Assembly (NCBI RefSeq): GCF_022899935.1
Contig: NZ_JALJCJ010000001.1
Coordinates: 952,053 to 1,016,052 of the forward strand
Direction of reading: 5' to 3'
Source of the DNA: Shinella curvata
GTDB taxonomy: Bacteria; Pseudomonadota; Alphaproteobacteria; Rhizobiales; Rhizobiaceae
Length of the DNA stretch: 64,000 nucleotides
Within the stretch, counting starts at the first letter, position 1, and each line of letters opens with the position of its first letter. Positions 16,817 through 25,622 of the stretch are shown one piece after another. Made by a program: the position numbers and the translations under genes. The notes beneath the pieces are model-generated. The model saw nothing but the letters and a program-made list of their open reading frames with translations, made no database searches and had not been told where the DNA came from.

Positions 16817-17196
16817 CCACGAGCCACGTCAAAAATGGACGGAGACGCTAACCCTTCCGCGCCGTAGCTTTGCCTGGCTTGAGGGACCCTCGCGGCTGCC
16901 CTGCAATCTTTCCGGGGGACGATTGCAGGGCGGTCGCGGGACGGGCTTTCTGGCAGACGGACCGATCGGGTTGAATCTGGAGCGACGACGCGGCAGACAT
17001 CGACGGCAGGCTGCGTCCCTTTCTGGCAACAGGTTCAGAGGCCTGCCTTGCCCGGGCTGGCCGGGCGCATCTTTCGTGGCTGCTTAGGCCCCAACGCAAA
17101 CCCTCCCGGCTTGCGCCGGGAGGGAGGCCGTTCGCCAGCCGGGGGTGACGAGACGAACGGCTTTCGGTCAGGCGGGCGCCGGCGGACCGGCCCTCC
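16817..17196. other. Intergenic region with third copy of the GTCAAAAATGGACG motif and hairpins
   Basis: 380 bases without a convincing gene. Motif 2 recurs at 16828-16846. A perfect 10-base inverted repeat (CCCTGCAATC at 16899-16908 and GATTGCAGGG at 16921-16930, 12-base loop) has no T tract. A second stem lies at 17101-17124. Confidence 0.5.
17101..17124 (-). terminator. Probable terminator of the small secreted protein gene
   Basis: A 10-base-pair GC stem (CCCTCCCGGC with GCCGGGAGGG, loop TTGC). Read on the minus strand it is followed by TTTGCGTT. It sits 72 bases after the stop of the leftward gene at 17197. Confidence 0.55.
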
Positions 17197-17610
17197 TTAG
17201 CGCCAGAGAACCGGGCAATGGCGATCGTTTGCGAAGACGACACGGCTGTAGCCGCCATAACGGAAGCCCTCGACCACGACCTTGCGCGGCGTCACATCGG
17301 CAAGACGGGCACGGCGCAGACCCAGGTCACGCGCTTTGGCGACGGCAAAGTCCGGCGAGCAGCGGCCGCGACGGCCCCAGTCGCCATGACGGCGCTCGTG
17401 GCGACGGTCCCAGCGATCACGGCGGTCGCTGCGGCGATCCCAACGATCACGGTCACGGCCATAGTCGTGCACTTCGAAGAAGCCGTTGCGGTAGCCGACC
17501 TGTTCGATGGAGAGATTGATATCGCCAGCGGAAGCGGCCGGGGCAACGGCGGTCAGGGCGCCGAGGCCGAGAAGGGCGGCGAGCACGGTCTTTTTCAGAA
17601 AGCTGGTCAT
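17197..17610 (-). CDS. Small secreted Arg-rich protein
   Basis: A 137-residue precursor with a clear signal peptide (MTSFLKKTVLAALLGLGALT..., cleavage after SAGD or ASA near residue 28). The mature part has a highly charged segment of DRW/DRR repeats (about 50-80: DRDRWDRRSDRRDRWDRRHE), then a compact domain with two Cys (GRCSPDFAVAKARDLGLR and NDRHCPVLW) able to form a disulfide. This pattern is familiar from uncharacterised Rhizobiales exported proteins whose C-terminus reads YSRVVFANDRHCPV. The ATG at 17610 has GGAG 9 bases upstream; an earlier in-frame start at 17643 would precede the signal peptide. Function unknown. Confidence 0.75.
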   Translation of the reverse strand: MTSFLKKTVLAALLGLGALTAVAPAASAGDINLSIEQVGYRNGFFEVHDYGRDRDRWDRRSDRRDRWDRRHERRHGDWGRRGRCSPDFAVAKARDLGLRRARLADVTPRKVVVEGFRYGGYSRVVFANDRHCPVLWR

Positions 17611-17723
17611 CGAGGGGTCTCCTGTTTGCTCTGCCCTGACCATCTTGCGTCGGGCGATTGAGGAGACCCTAGAGCCACATGCCTGAACGCAGTCCGAAGC
17701 GTCCGTTCAGCCTGCGTTCAACT

Positions 17724-18071
17724 TCATGAACCGTCGAAAAAGGCGATCCGTGTGATGGAACCATCCTCGACTTCCAGCAGAAGGATCTTTTCCTTGGAGT
17801 AACTGCCGCCGGAGGACGTGCCACGGGCGGTAAGACGGATGGCGATGTTGTGGCCGAGGGCATCACTCATCACGAGAGCATCCGCATAGCTTTCATCGTG
17901 CGCCGCGAAGTGCCGGGCCAGGCGTTCGCGCAACGCGTCGCGCCCGTTGTCCATGCCCTCGCCAATGCCGGAAATCACGACATCCTTATTCACCCTGGCG
18001 GCGAGCGCGGCAAAATCGCGCGCATTCAGCGCCTCGATCACGGCATGATTGATGCTTTCGGTGTCGGCCAT
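17724..18071 (-). CDS. SnoaL-like / NTF2-fold protein
   Basis: A 115-residue protein with the NTF2-like layout: an opening helix (INHAVIEALNARDFAALAARV), then NKDVVISGIGEGMDNGRDALRERLARHF, and a curved sheet ending EKILLLEVEDGSITRIAFFDGS. This superfamily includes SnoaL cyclases, ketosteroid isomerase-like proteins and many stress-related proteins of unknown substrate. The start at 18071 is supported by GAGGAGAG just upstream. It follows the YjbQ gene by 55 bases on the same strand and may be transcribed with it. Confidence 0.75.
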   Translation of the reverse strand: MADTESINHAVIEALNARDFAALAARVNKDVVISGIGEGMDNGRDALRERLARHFAAHDESYADALVMSDALGHNIAIRLTARGTSSGGSYSKEKILLLEVEDGSITRIAFFDGS

Positions 18072-18126
18072 GGCTCTCTCCTCGTCCCGGATGCAGCAGA
18101 ACGTTCCACCGTGTGACGCGGTTCCG

Positions 18127-18549
18127 TCAAGAGCCGAGATGCAGCACGATTTCCCGCCGGTGCGGCCGGTCACGGTGTTCGAAGAGATAGAGACCCTGCC
18201 AGGTTCCGAGCATTATCCGGCCGTCGGCAACGGGAATGCCGATGGAGACCTGGGTGAGCGCCGCCTTGATATGGGCCGGCATGTCGTCCGGCCCCTCCTG
18301 CGTGTGTACGATCCACCGCATGGAAGGGTCGTCTGACGGCGGCACGAGCCGGCGAAAAAACCGGTCGAGGTCGCGCCGCACATCCGGATCGGCATTTTCC
18401 TGGATGAGCAGCGAGCAGGAAGTGTGGCGCACGAAGACGGTGAGCAGGCCCGTTTCGAAGTCCGCGTCACGAACGAAAGATCCGGCCTCGTCAGTGAATT
18501 CGTAGAGCCCCTGCCCGCGCGTCGGAAGGGTCAGGATCGTCTGCGGCAT
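18127..18549 (-). CDS. YjbQ family protein (UPF0047, secondary thiamine-phosphate synthase-like)
   Basis: A 140-residue protein matching the YjbQ/UPF0047 family along its length. It has the conserved HTSCSLLIQENADPDVRRDLDRFF block (residues about 42-66), the DDPSMRWIVHTQEGPDDMPAHIKAAL block (73-98) and LGTWQGLYLFEHRDRPHRREI near the end. Family members can weakly replace ThiE in E. coli, but the true role is unsettled. The gene starts 7 bases after the stop of a 41-residue membrane-protein gene, suggesting an operon. Confidence 0.9.
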   Translation of the reverse strand: MPQTILTLPTRGQGLYEFTDEAGSFVRDADFETGLLTVFVRHTSCSLLIQENADPDVRRDLDRFFRRLVPPSDDPSMRWIVHTQEGPDDMPAHIKAALTQVSIGIPVADGRIMLGTWQGLYLFEHRDRPHRREIVLHLGS

Positions 18550-18556
18550 CCGCGCC

Positions 18557-18682
18557 TCAGCCGATCGCCCAGAACAGGCCGCCGACGAGCACGATGAAAA
18601 CCAGGATCACGCCCATGAAGCGAGCGAGCCCCATATTCGTATCCGTGGTATCGCCGACGATGGCATAGTAGAGATCGAGCAT
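18557..18682 (-). CDS. 41-residue single-pass membrane protein
   Basis: A short reading frame, ATG at 18682 and TGA at 18559-18557, encoding 41 residues. A polar head (MLDLYYAIVGDTTDTNMGLA) is followed by one hydrophobic helix (RFMGVILVFIVLVGGLFWAI). GGAAGAAAGG lies upstream as a possible ribosome-binding site, and the stop is 7 bases before the YjbQ start. The composition is that of a genuine small membrane protein and not random GC-rich sequence. Function unknown. Confidence 0.65.
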   Translation of the reverse strand: MLDLYYAIVGDTTDTNMGLARFMGVILVFIVLVGGLFWAIG

Positions 18683-18732
18683 GGCAAGGCCTTTCTTCCG
18701 GTGTAGCCCGTGATAGCCCACCTGCCCTCACC

Positions 18733-19086
18733 TCACAACTCGACAACCGCCTGGAAGCCGCCGTAGATCATGCGCTTGCCGTCAAAGACATCCTTCCAGT
18801 CGTCGCCCTTCAGCCGCTCATCGGCCATTACCTTGGCGACGATTTCGTCACGCCTTTCGCGGGATTCATAAGTGACCCAGGCGAAGATCACGATCTCGTC
18901 ATCACTCGCCTGGACGGCGCGTGGGAACGAGGTCAGCTCGCCATAGGGCACGTCGTCGCCGATACATTCGACATAGTCGATCGCGCCGTGTTCCTTCCAG
19001 ACGGCACCGGCCGCGCGCGCCATGGCCTTGTAAGCCTCGATATTGGCCTTCGGCACGGCAAGCAAAAATCCATCCACATAGGTCAT
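18733..19086 (-). CDS. DUF1428 (YbaA-like) family protein
   Basis: A 117-residue cytosolic protein opening MTYVDGFLLAVPKANIEAYKAMA and containing WKEHGAIDYVECIGDD and VIFAWVTYESRERRDEIVAKVMAD, all signatures of DUF1428 (dimeric alpha-beta barrel fold, E. coli YbaA). The start at 19086 has GGAGGAGA 6-8 bases upstream. Biochemical function is not established for the family. It is on the same strand as and just upstream of the 41-residue protein and YjbQ. Confidence 0.88.
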   Translation of the reverse strand: MTYVDGFLLAVPKANIEAYKAMARAAGAVWKEHGAIDYVECIGDDVPYGELTSFPRAVQASDDEIVIFAWVTYESRERRDEIVAKVMADERLKGDDWKDVFDGKRMIYGGFQAVVEL

Positions 19087-19245
19087 GATCGTCTCCTCCG
19101 TTGGTTTGACGTCCCAAGGACGTGGAGCGCCACGACAATCCGACAAGGGGCACGATTTTTTTGTGCGGCACGGAGGAGACAACGGGATGATGGCCGCGAA
19201 GATCGACATCGCCGCGTCCGAACGAACGAAGGCTGCTAGGCCCGA

Positions 19246-19818
19246 TTACCAGGAGCCGCAGTTCTTGAGTTGACGCGAATAGTTGGAGGCGATGTTGGCG
19301 GCACGTTTCGCGCCGGCCTTCGACGTGGCGCTCCAGTTGCCGCGCGAATAGCCGGAATGGCCGTGGTAATAGGCAATGTAGAGCCGGTAGGTATCGTTGA
19401 GCGCGATGCCGTTCTTGCGGTTGCTCTCGGCGTGATACCAGGCGATGAAGCGGATCGCATCCTTGAAATCGGTGCGCTTGGCCATCCAGCGGCCCGTCAC
19501 GCGCTTGTAGCTCGCCCAGGTGCCGTCAAGCGCCTGCGAATAGCCGAGTGCACTCGACTGGCGCTTCCATGGAATGAAACCGAGGAGCTTCGTGCGTGGT
19601 GGGCGTGCATTATGACGGAAGCCGGATTCCGTATAGATGGTGGCCATCAGCACGGCAACGGGCACCCCATATTCCCGCTCGGCACTGTAGGCGGCCCGCC
19701 GCCAGTTCTCGAAAAGGCCGTCGCGCTGCTCGAAAATGGCACAGGCATTCTGCGTCTGCTTGGGAACGGACGCACAGCCAGCGAGCAGCAGGAGGACGAC
19801 GATCAATACGCAACGCAT
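19246..19818 (-). CDS. Lipoprotein with lytic transglycosylase (SLT)-like domain
   Basis: A 190-residue precursor with a lipoprotein signal (VVLLLLAGC, lipidated Cys at residue 15). The mature chain carries an SLT-like lysozyme-fold domain: the catalytic-type Glu sits in AVLMATIYTESGFRHNA (about 55-71), followed by GYSQALDGTWASYK (GxSQxxxxT-type motif), then AIRFIAWYHAESNRKNG and YIAYYHGHSGY. It probably cleaves peptidoglycan from the outer-membrane side. The arrangement is common in rhizobial transglycosylase SLT lipoproteins. No partner gene is evident. Confidence 0.82.
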   Translation of the reverse strand: MRCVLIVVLLLLAGCASVPKQTQNACAIFEQRDGLFENWRRAAYSAEREYGVPVAVLMATIYTESGFRHNARPPRTKLLGFIPWKRQSSALGYSQALDGTWASYKRVTGRWMAKRTDFKDAIRFIAWYHAESNRKNGIALNDTYRLYIAYYHGHSGYSRGNWSATSKAGAKRAANIASNYSRQLKNCGSW

Positions 19819-20119
19819 CGCAAATCCTCAGAATTTGCGGATATTTATAATTGGTAAATCTTAAGAATTGGTTTTGATTCAATTGCCTTTCATCGCCTCC
19901 CATTCACTGGCGTGATCCGCCCATCAAATATGCAAATGCATTATTTTGTTGCGCTTTTTCCCCTCTCGGCCTAATCAATCTGCAGCACGCCGGGCTTTCG
20001 CGCACGATTGTTCCGGACCGTGGATGAACCCCTTCCCTCCGGATTAAGGCCAGCGCCGTCCGGGCGCGGGATGGTTTGCGACCGGGCCCGTCCCAGGCCC
20101 CAGTTCAGGAGAACGACCC
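19819..20119. promoter_or_regulatory. Divergent control region upstream of the binding-protein gene
   Basis: 301 bases with no gene. An AT-rich core at 19835-19960 probably holds divergent promoters for the lipoprotein and the binding protein. CAGGAG at 20106-20111 is the ribosome-binding site for ATG 20120. No riboswitch or clear operator could be recognised. Confidence 0.4.
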
Positions 20120-21226
20120 ATGAAGAAACCTCTTTTCGCCGCCGCCGCACTCGCAGCATCCGTCGCCTTCGCGCCGCTCGCCCATGCCGATATCGTCATC
20201 GGCCTCATCGCGCCGCTGACCGGCCCGGTCGCCGCCTATGGCGACCAGGTCAAGAACGGTGCGGAAGCGGCCGTTGCCAACATCAACAAGAATGGCGGCA
20301 TCCTCGGCGAACAGGTCGTCTTGAAGCTGACGGACGATGCAGGCGAACCCAAGCAGGGCGTTTCGGCCGCAAACCAGATCGTCGGTGAAGGCATCCGCTT
20401 CGTCGTCGGCCCGGTCACCTCGGGCGTTGCCATTCCGGCTTCCGACGTTCTGGCCGAAAACGGCATCCTGATGGTCACCCCGACCGCAACGGCACCGGAC
20501 CTGACGGCCCGCGGCCTCGCCAACGTACTGCGCACCTGCGGCCGCGACGACCAGCAGGCCGAAGTCGCCGCTGCCTATGTTCTGGAAAAGCTGAAGGACA
20601 AGAAGGTCGCAATCGTTCATGACAAGGGCGCTTACGGCAAGGGCCTGGCTGACGCCTTCAAGGCCGCGATCAACAAGGGCGGCATCACAGAAGCGCTCTA
20701 CGATTCCGTCACGCCCGGCGAAAAGGATTTCAGCGCGCTCTTGACCCGCCTCAAGGCCGACGGCGTCGAGGTCATCTATTTCGGCGGCTACCATCCGGAA
20801 GGCGGCCTGCTCGCCCGCCAGCTGAAGGATCTCTCCGTCAACGCCACGATCATCGGCGGCGAAGGCCTCTCCAACAGCGAATACTGGGCGATCGGCAACG
20901 AAGCCTCTGCGGGCACGCTCTTCACCAACGCGTCGGATGCGCTGAAGAACCCTGATTCCTCGGCCGCCGTTGCCGTCCTCAAGGAAAAGGGCATCCCACC
21001 GGAAGCCTTCACGCTCAACGCCTATGCCGCCGTCGAAGTTCTGAAGGCCGGTATCGAGAAGGCCGGCAGCGCCGAAGACGCCGCCGCCGTTGCTACGGCG
21101 CTGAAGTCCGGCGAGCCGATCGCAACCGCCATCGGCAAGCTCACCTATGGCGAAAACGGCGACCTCACCTCGCAGAGCTTCTCGCTCTTCAAGTGGGAAG
21201 ACGGCAAGATCGTCGCCGCCGAATAA
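20120..21226 (+). CDS. Branched-chain amino acid ABC transporter substrate-binding protein (LivJ/LivK type)
   Basis: A 368-residue periplasmic binding protein with a Sec signal (residues 1-23, ending PLAHA) and the type I periplasmic-binding fold of the Leu/Ile/Val family: [20 protein letters not shown] at the mature N-terminus, [31 protein letters not shown], and later [20 protein letters not shown] and [17 protein letters not shown]. The permease and ATPase genes (livHMGF) are not adjacent, so it must serve a transporter encoded elsewhere. It is a single gene, with a promoter region upstream and an intrinsic terminator 25 bases after its stop. Confidence 0.92.
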   Translation: MKKPLFAAAALAASVAFAPLAHADIVIGLIAPLTGPVAAYGDQVKNGAEAAVANINKNGGILGEQVVLKLTDDAGEPKQGVSAANQIVGEGIRFVVGPVTSGVAIPASDVLAENGILMVTPTATAPDLTARGLANVLRTCGRDDQQAEVAAAYVLEKLKDKKVAIVHDKGAYGKGLADAFKAAINKGGITEALYDSVTPGEKDFSALLTRLKADGVEVIYFGGYHPEGGLLARQLKDLSVNATIIGGEGLSNSEYWAIGNEASAGTLFTNASDALKNPDSSAAVAVLKEKGIPPEAFTLNAYAAVEVLKAGIEKAGSAEDAAAVATALKSGEPIATAIGKLTYGENGDLTSQSFSLFKWEDGKIVAAE

Positions 21227-21250
21227 GGTTCTGGTGATTTGAAATACGGA

Positions 21251-21280
21251 CGCCGGGGTGAAAGCCCCGGCGTTTTGTTT
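21251..21280 (+). terminator. Intrinsic terminator of the LivK-type gene
   Basis: An 8-base-pair stem CGCCGGGG/CCCCGGCG with loop TGAAAG, followed by TTTTGTTTG, 25 bases after the stop codon. Confidence 0.88.
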
Positions 21281-21301
21281 GTGCGGTAGCGCTTGCGGCT
21301 T

Positions 21302-21330
21302 TGGATCCTCGGGCTTGACCCGAGGATCCA
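21302..21330. repeat. Perfect 12-base inverted repeat, extragenic palindrome-like
   Basis: TGGATCCTCGGG and CCCGAGGATCCA flank a 5-base loop (CTTGA). It lies between convergent genes. Similar CCTCGGG-CTTGA-CCCGAGG elements recur between genes in many alphaproteobacteria (from memory), so this is probably one copy of a dispersed palindromic repeat. Confidence 0.7.
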
Positions 21331-21346
21331 CGCTGCGGGCTCTGCC

Positions 21347-22993
21347 TCACCGATCGGCGCGGTACTTTTCCTTCAGCCGGGCGATGTCAGCCGCGCTCCA
21401 GTCCGTCACGCCCGTCACGGCAATCCAGGGTTCGACATAGTGCTCGCCGGCATAGACGTGCCCCAGTCCCATCGGGGTCGTCGTCGCCATGGCGAGGTCG
21501 AGCGTCAGCTGCAGGAAAGTGACGACCGGATACCATTGGAAATCCGGCGAGACATCCGGCCCGCGTGGCGCAGCCATCCAGGCCGGCTGACGGTAAAGGG
21601 CATAGGGATCGTAGAACGTGATCGGATCGCTGGCATATTGCAGGTAGACGATACGCATCGGTCCCCAATGGTCACCCGCTTCGGGTAAGGCATTGCGCTG
21701 ACTGGTGAAACGCACATAGGAGCCGTCACGGAAACGGGGCAGCCAGGCCGGCGTTCCGGCATTGCGATCCGCCGTCATCTTGCGCCAGATCCGGCTCGGA
21801 AACGGGGGACCGGACCAGAGCGCACCCTGGTAGGGATCGCCGATCACCTCGAACAATTCCGCCGACTGCTCGGACGACAGAGCACCGAGGCTAAGACCAT
21901 AGAGATAGAGTTTCGGGCGGCTCTCCTTCGGCAGGCTCGTCCAATGGCCGTAGACCGCCCGGAAAAGCGCACGGGCCGCCTCGGCACCATAGTCCGGCTC
22001 GGCCAGCAGCGAGAGCCAGCTGGCAAGGTAGGAATACTGAATGGCGATGCTGGCGATATCGCCGTGATGCAGATACTCGACCGTATCGATGCCCTCCGGA
22101 TCGACCCATCCCGTGCCGGTCGGCATGACGACGACAAGTGTCGAACGCTCGAAGCCGCCGACGCGGATCAGTTCGTCCAGGGCGATCTTCGCCCGGTCAG
22201 CCGGCGTGCGCCCTGCATTGAGACCGGCATAGACACGCAAGGGCTCCATCGCCGGCTTGCCGGTGAAGGCGGCGATATCCTTGGCGGACGGCCCGCTCGC
22301 CACGAAGGAGCGCCCCATGCGGCCAAGCTCGTTCCAGCGCACCAGCGAGGCGGCACTGCCCGATTTCAGGGGATCGGAGGGCTCCGCCGTATCGGGCTCG
22401 ATCACCTGGTCAAGCCGGCGGAAGGACGAATCGGCCGTGTGCAGCACGAAGCGCGCCAACACACCATCCGCCAGCGTCCAGAACAGGATCGTCGCCAGCA
22501 CCGTGCCGATGACATAGGAAAGCCGCCGAGGGGCCGCACGGCGCGAGGTGCTGGCAAAGAGCTTGACGAGCAGCGTGAAGAAGCGGCCAAGACCGATGAC
22601 GACCGTAAAGACGAGAAGCGCGATAAGACCGACATAGAAAGGATGCGCCGTCTCGATCGGCGGCAGCTTCATCAGCGTGCGGATGGAGTTCTGCCACTCG
22701 GCCGTGCGCCACAGGAAGACCAGCACGACGACACCGCAGACGCCACCTGCCGCCGCCTTCAGCCCGAGCCGCACGCGGTCCCTCGGCTCCGGCAATTCAA
22801 GCCAGAACCACAAGAGCGACAGTAGCACGCCGAGACCGTAACCGCAGGCCATGGCGACACCGGAGAGCAGGCCCTGGGTGATGTAGGTGCGCGGCAGGAG
22901 GCTCGGCGTCAGCGAGGCGGCGAAGAACAGGGTGCCGAGCACGAGGCCGGTCGCCGAGAAGGACAGGAGAAAAGACCAAAACCGATCCCGCAT
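21347..22993 (-). CDS. Membrane-anchored alpha/beta-hydrolase (Abhydrolase_9 type)
   Basis: A 548-residue protein. The N-terminal 180 residues hold about five membrane segments (LLSFSATGLVLGTLFFAASL, GVAMACGYGLGVLLSLLWF, AAAGGVCGVVVLVFLW, VGLIALLVFTVVIGLGRF, VIGTVLATILFWTL). The C-terminal half is a hydrolase domain with STLVVVMPTGTGWVDPEGIDTVEYLHHGD and the nucleophile elbow YGLSLGAL (Gly-Leu-Ser-Leu-Gly). This two-part architecture is the Abhydrolase_9_N plus Abhydrolase_9 family of inner-membrane proteins; the substrate is unknown. ATG 22993 follows AAGGAGGATACGG, so the longer upstream in-frame extension is rejected. Confidence 0.85.
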   Translation of the reverse strand: MRDRFWSFLLSFSATGLVLGTLFFAASLTPSLLPRTYITQGLLSGVAMACGYGLGVLLSLLWFWLELPEPRDRVRLGLKAAAGGVCGVVVLVFLWRTAEWQNSIRTLMKLPPIETAHPFYVGLIALLVFTVVIGLGRFFTLLVKLFASTSRRAAPRRLSYVIGTVLATILFWTLADGVLARFVLHTADSSFRRLDQVIEPDTAEPSDPLKSGSAASLVRWNELGRMGRSFVASGPSAKDIAAFTGKPAMEPLRVYAGLNAGRTPADRAKIALDELIRVGGFERSTLVVVMPTGTGWVDPEGIDTVEYLHHGDIASIAIQYSYLASWLSLLAEPDYGAEAARALFRAVYGHWTSLPKESRPKLYLYGLSLGALSSEQSAELFEVIGDPYQGALWSGPPFPSRIWRKMTADRNAGTPAWLPRFRDGSYVRFTSQRNALPEAGDHWGPMRIVYLQYASDPITFYDPYALYRQPAWMAAPRGPDVSPDFQWYPVVTFLQLTLDLAMATTTPMGLGHVYAGEHYVEPWIAVTGVTDWSAADIARLKEKYRADR

Positions 22994-23268
22994 CCGTATC
23001 CTCCTTCGCAATCTCGCGCAAACCTTGCACGGCAACCGCCACGAGGCAACCGCCGCGCCGGTGCTTTTTGCCATTATTCACCGTGTGCACAACGCGGCTT
23101 GTCAAACCGTGCGGCCTGGAGTATCCGGGCCTCGTCGATGAGACATCGGCCGTAAGCGTTTGACGTCAAGCAACGCATCCAGACCTGAAATCGTCCGTGA
23201 GGGCGTTTCCGCAAAGGTTCGAGATGCCGACGCCGAAGACGATTTCCCCTTCAAAAAGGAAAACTGCA

Positions 23269-23507
23269 ATGCAGCTTACGCGCCTGCCGGCCCGCTATGC
23301 CGGCTTCATCATGCCCTTCATCCTCTCCATCATCATGACCATGGTCGTGTCGGCCGTCGCCACCTGGCGCAATCTCGGCATGGATGCCGACTTTCCCGCC
23401 CATTGGCTGCCGGCCTGGGTCATGTCCTGAATATCGCCTTCCCCATCCTGCTTCTGGCCCTGCCGCTCACGCGCCGCCTCGTGAAGCTGCTCGTCCGCGC
23501 CGCCTGA
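23269..23507 (+). pseudogene. DUF2798 small membrane protein, one-base frameshift
   Basis: From ATG 23269 (AAAAGGA upstream) the frame encodes MQLTRLPARYAGFIMPFILS... through AHWLPAWVMS and stops at 23430. The next frame then continues, without a start of its own, as NIAFPILLLALPLTRRLVKLLVRAA to a stop at 23507. Joined, they give a full DUF2798 protein (two membrane helices, about 78 residues). Adding one G in TCCTGAAT (giving TCC TGG AAT) near 23428 restores the frame and the expected W. It is either a real disruption or a base lost in sequencing. Confidence 0.8.
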
Positions 23508-23518
23508 TCCAGAAATGC

Positions 23519-23548
23519 AAAAGGCCCGGTCGCGAGAACGACCGGGCC
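23519..23548 (-). terminator. Intrinsic terminator of rpoD
   Basis: On the minus strand the stem GGCCCGGTCG/CGACCGGGCC is followed by TTTTGCATTT, starting about 23 bases after the rpoD stop codon. Confidence 0.85.
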
Positions 23549-23570
23549 CTTGCAAGAGTTGAAGACAGGC

Positions 23571-25622
23571 TCAGCTGTCGAGGAACGAACGCAGCTTACG
23601 CGAACGGCTCGGGTGCTTCAGCTTGCGCAGCGCCTTCGCTTCGATCTGGCGGATACGTTCGCGCGTGACCGAGAACTGCTGGCCGACTTCTTCCAGCGTG
23701 TGGTCGGTGTTCATGCCGATGCCGAAGCGCATGCGCAGGACGCGCTCTTCGCGCGGCGTGAGCGACGCCAGCACGCGGGTCGTCGTTTCGCGCAGGTTCG
23801 CCTGAATGGCGGCGTCGATCGGCAGAAGCGCGTTCTTGTCCTCGATGAAGTCGCCGAGGTGCGAATCTTCTTCGTCACCGACGGGCGTCTCCAGCGAGAT
23901 CGGCTCCTTGGCGATCTTCAGGACCTTGCGGACCTTCTCGAGCGGCATGGCGAGCTTTTCGGCCAGTTCTTCCGGGGTCGGCTCGCGGCCGATCTCGTGC
24001 AGCATCTGGCGCGACGTGCGGACGATCTTGTTGATCGTCTCGATCATGTGCACCGGAATGCGGATCGTGCGGGCCTGGTCGGCGATCGAACGGGTGATCG
24101 CCTGACGGATCCACCACGTCGCGTAGGTGGAGAACTTGTAGCCGCGGCGATACTCGAACTTGTCGACCGCCTTCATGAGGCCGATATTGCCTTCCTGGAT
24201 GAGATCGAGGAACTGAAGGCCACGGTTCGTGTACTTCTTGGCAATCGAGATCACGAGACGGAGGTTGGCTTCCACCATCTCCTTCTTGGCGATGCGGGCT
24301 TCGCGCTCGCCCTTCTGCACCATCGAAACGATGCGGCGGAATTCGGCGATCGAAATGCCGGTTTCCGTGGCGAGGTTCTGGATCTCCTGACGGATGTCGC
24401 GGATCGTCGTGTTTTCGCTCTTGGCGAATTCCTTCCAGCCGCGGGCGGCCAGATTGGCGATCGACTTCATCCAGTTCGGGTCGAGTTCCGCACCGGAATA
24501 CTGCTCCAGGAACGAGTCGCGCTTGACGCCATAGCTTTCGGCGAGGCGCAGCAGGCGGCCCTCGTTCTGCATCAGGCGCTTGGAGATGTCGTAGAGCTGC
24601 TCGACGAGGCTGTCGACGCGGTTCTGGTTGAGCGACAGCGACTTGACGGCCGTGATCAGCTCGTCCTTGAGCTCCTTGTAGCGGCGCTCCTGGGCGGGAG
24701 ACAGCGTGCCGGTGGCCTGCAAGCGGGCTTCCACCTGCTGGTCCTGCAGCTTGCGCAGCTTCTTGTAGGTCTCGGCGATCGTGTCGAGCGTCTCCATGAC
24801 CTGCGGACGCAGTTCCGCTTCCATGGCGGCGAGCGAGAGGTTCGACTCGTCGTCGTCCTCTTCCTCTTCCTCCGGCGGCAGGCCTTCGCCGCCGACATTG
24901 GTGATGTCGTCGTCGTTGGCGGCGCGCGGCCGGCGGTTCTTTTCCTTCTCTTCGGCCGCCTTGCGGTCGGCCTCGATCTTTTCCGGGCTCTGGAACTGCG
25001 GGGCAGCCTTCGCCTCGGGACCGGAATAGGTCGTCTCGAGGTCGATGATCTCGCGCAGCAGGGTCTGGCCTTCGTTGAGTTCATCCCGCCAGATGATGAT
25101 GGCCTGGAACGTCAGCGGGCTCTCACAGAGGCCGGCGATCATCGTCTCGCGGCCGGCTTCGATGCGCTTGGCGATCGCAATTTCGCCTTCGCGCGACAGA
25201 AGCTCCACCGAGCCCATCTCGCGCAGATACATGCGCACCGGGTCGTCGGTGCGGTCGGTCGGCTCTTTCTTCTTGGCGGTCGCAAGCGCGGTGCCGCTGG
25301 AAGGGGCAAGCTCGCCGCCTTCGCTCTCGTTGTCGTCGTCGCCGCCGTCGTCTTCGCCCGGGGCCGCCTCTTCGGCGTCCTCGTCTTCGATGACATTGAT
25401 GCCCATGTCGGAGAGCATGGCCATCGTGTCCTCGATCTGCTCCGAGGTTACTTCCTCGGAGGGCAGAACCGAGTTCAGCTCGTCCATGGTCACGTAGCCG
25501 CGCTTCTTGGCGGCCTTGATCATCTTCTTGACGGCATCATCGGAAAGATCGAGAAGAGGGCCGTCGGATGCGCCTTCGCGTTCGTTTTCGACTTCCTCGT
25601 TCTCTTTGACCTTTGTCGCCAT
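23571..25622 (-). CDS. rpoD: RNA polymerase primary sigma factor (sigma-70/RpoD)
   Basis: A 683-residue primary sigma factor. An acidic region 1.1 lies at the N-terminus with the typical alphaproteobacterial insertion of Glu/Asp-rich low complexity (about 90-125 and 225-270). Region 1.2 reads [32 protein letters not shown]. The core region 2 contains [67 protein letters not shown]. Region 3 contains [13 protein letters not shown], and region 4 ends [39 protein letters not shown]. Its promoter is in the 420-base region upstream. In many rhizobia dnaG sits directly before rpoD; here about 8.5 kb lies between them. Confidence 0.98.
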   Translation of the reverse strand: MATKVKENEEVENEREGASDGPLLDLSDDAVKKMIKAAKKRGYVTMDELNSVLPSEEVTSEQIEDTMAMLSDMGINVIEDEDAEEAAPGEDDGGDDDNESEGGELAPSSGTALATAKKKEPTDRTDDPVRMYLREMGSVELLSREGEIAIAKRIEAGRETMIAGLCESPLTFQAIIIWRDELNEGQTLLREIIDLETTYSGPEAKAAPQFQSPEKIEADRKAAEEKEKNRRPRAANDDDITNVGGEGLPPEEEEEDDDESNLSLAAMEAELRPQVMETLDTIAETYKKLRKLQDQQVEARLQATGTLSPAQERRYKELKDELITAVKSLSLNQNRVDSLVEQLYDISKRLMQNEGRLLRLAESYGVKRDSFLEQYSGAELDPNWMKSIANLAARGWKEFAKSENTTIRDIRQEIQNLATETGISIAEFRRIVSMVQKGEREARIAKKEMVEANLRLVISIAKKYTNRGLQFLDLIQEGNIGLMKAVDKFEYRRGYKFSTYATWWIRQAITRSIADQARTIRIPVHMIETINKIVRTSRQMLHEIGREPTPEELAEKLAMPLEKVRKVLKIAKEPISLETPVGDEEDSHLGDFIEDKNALLPIDAAIQANLRETTTRVLASLTPREERVLRMRFGIGMNTDHTLEEVGQQFSVTRERIRQIEAKALRKLKHPSRSRKLRSFLDS

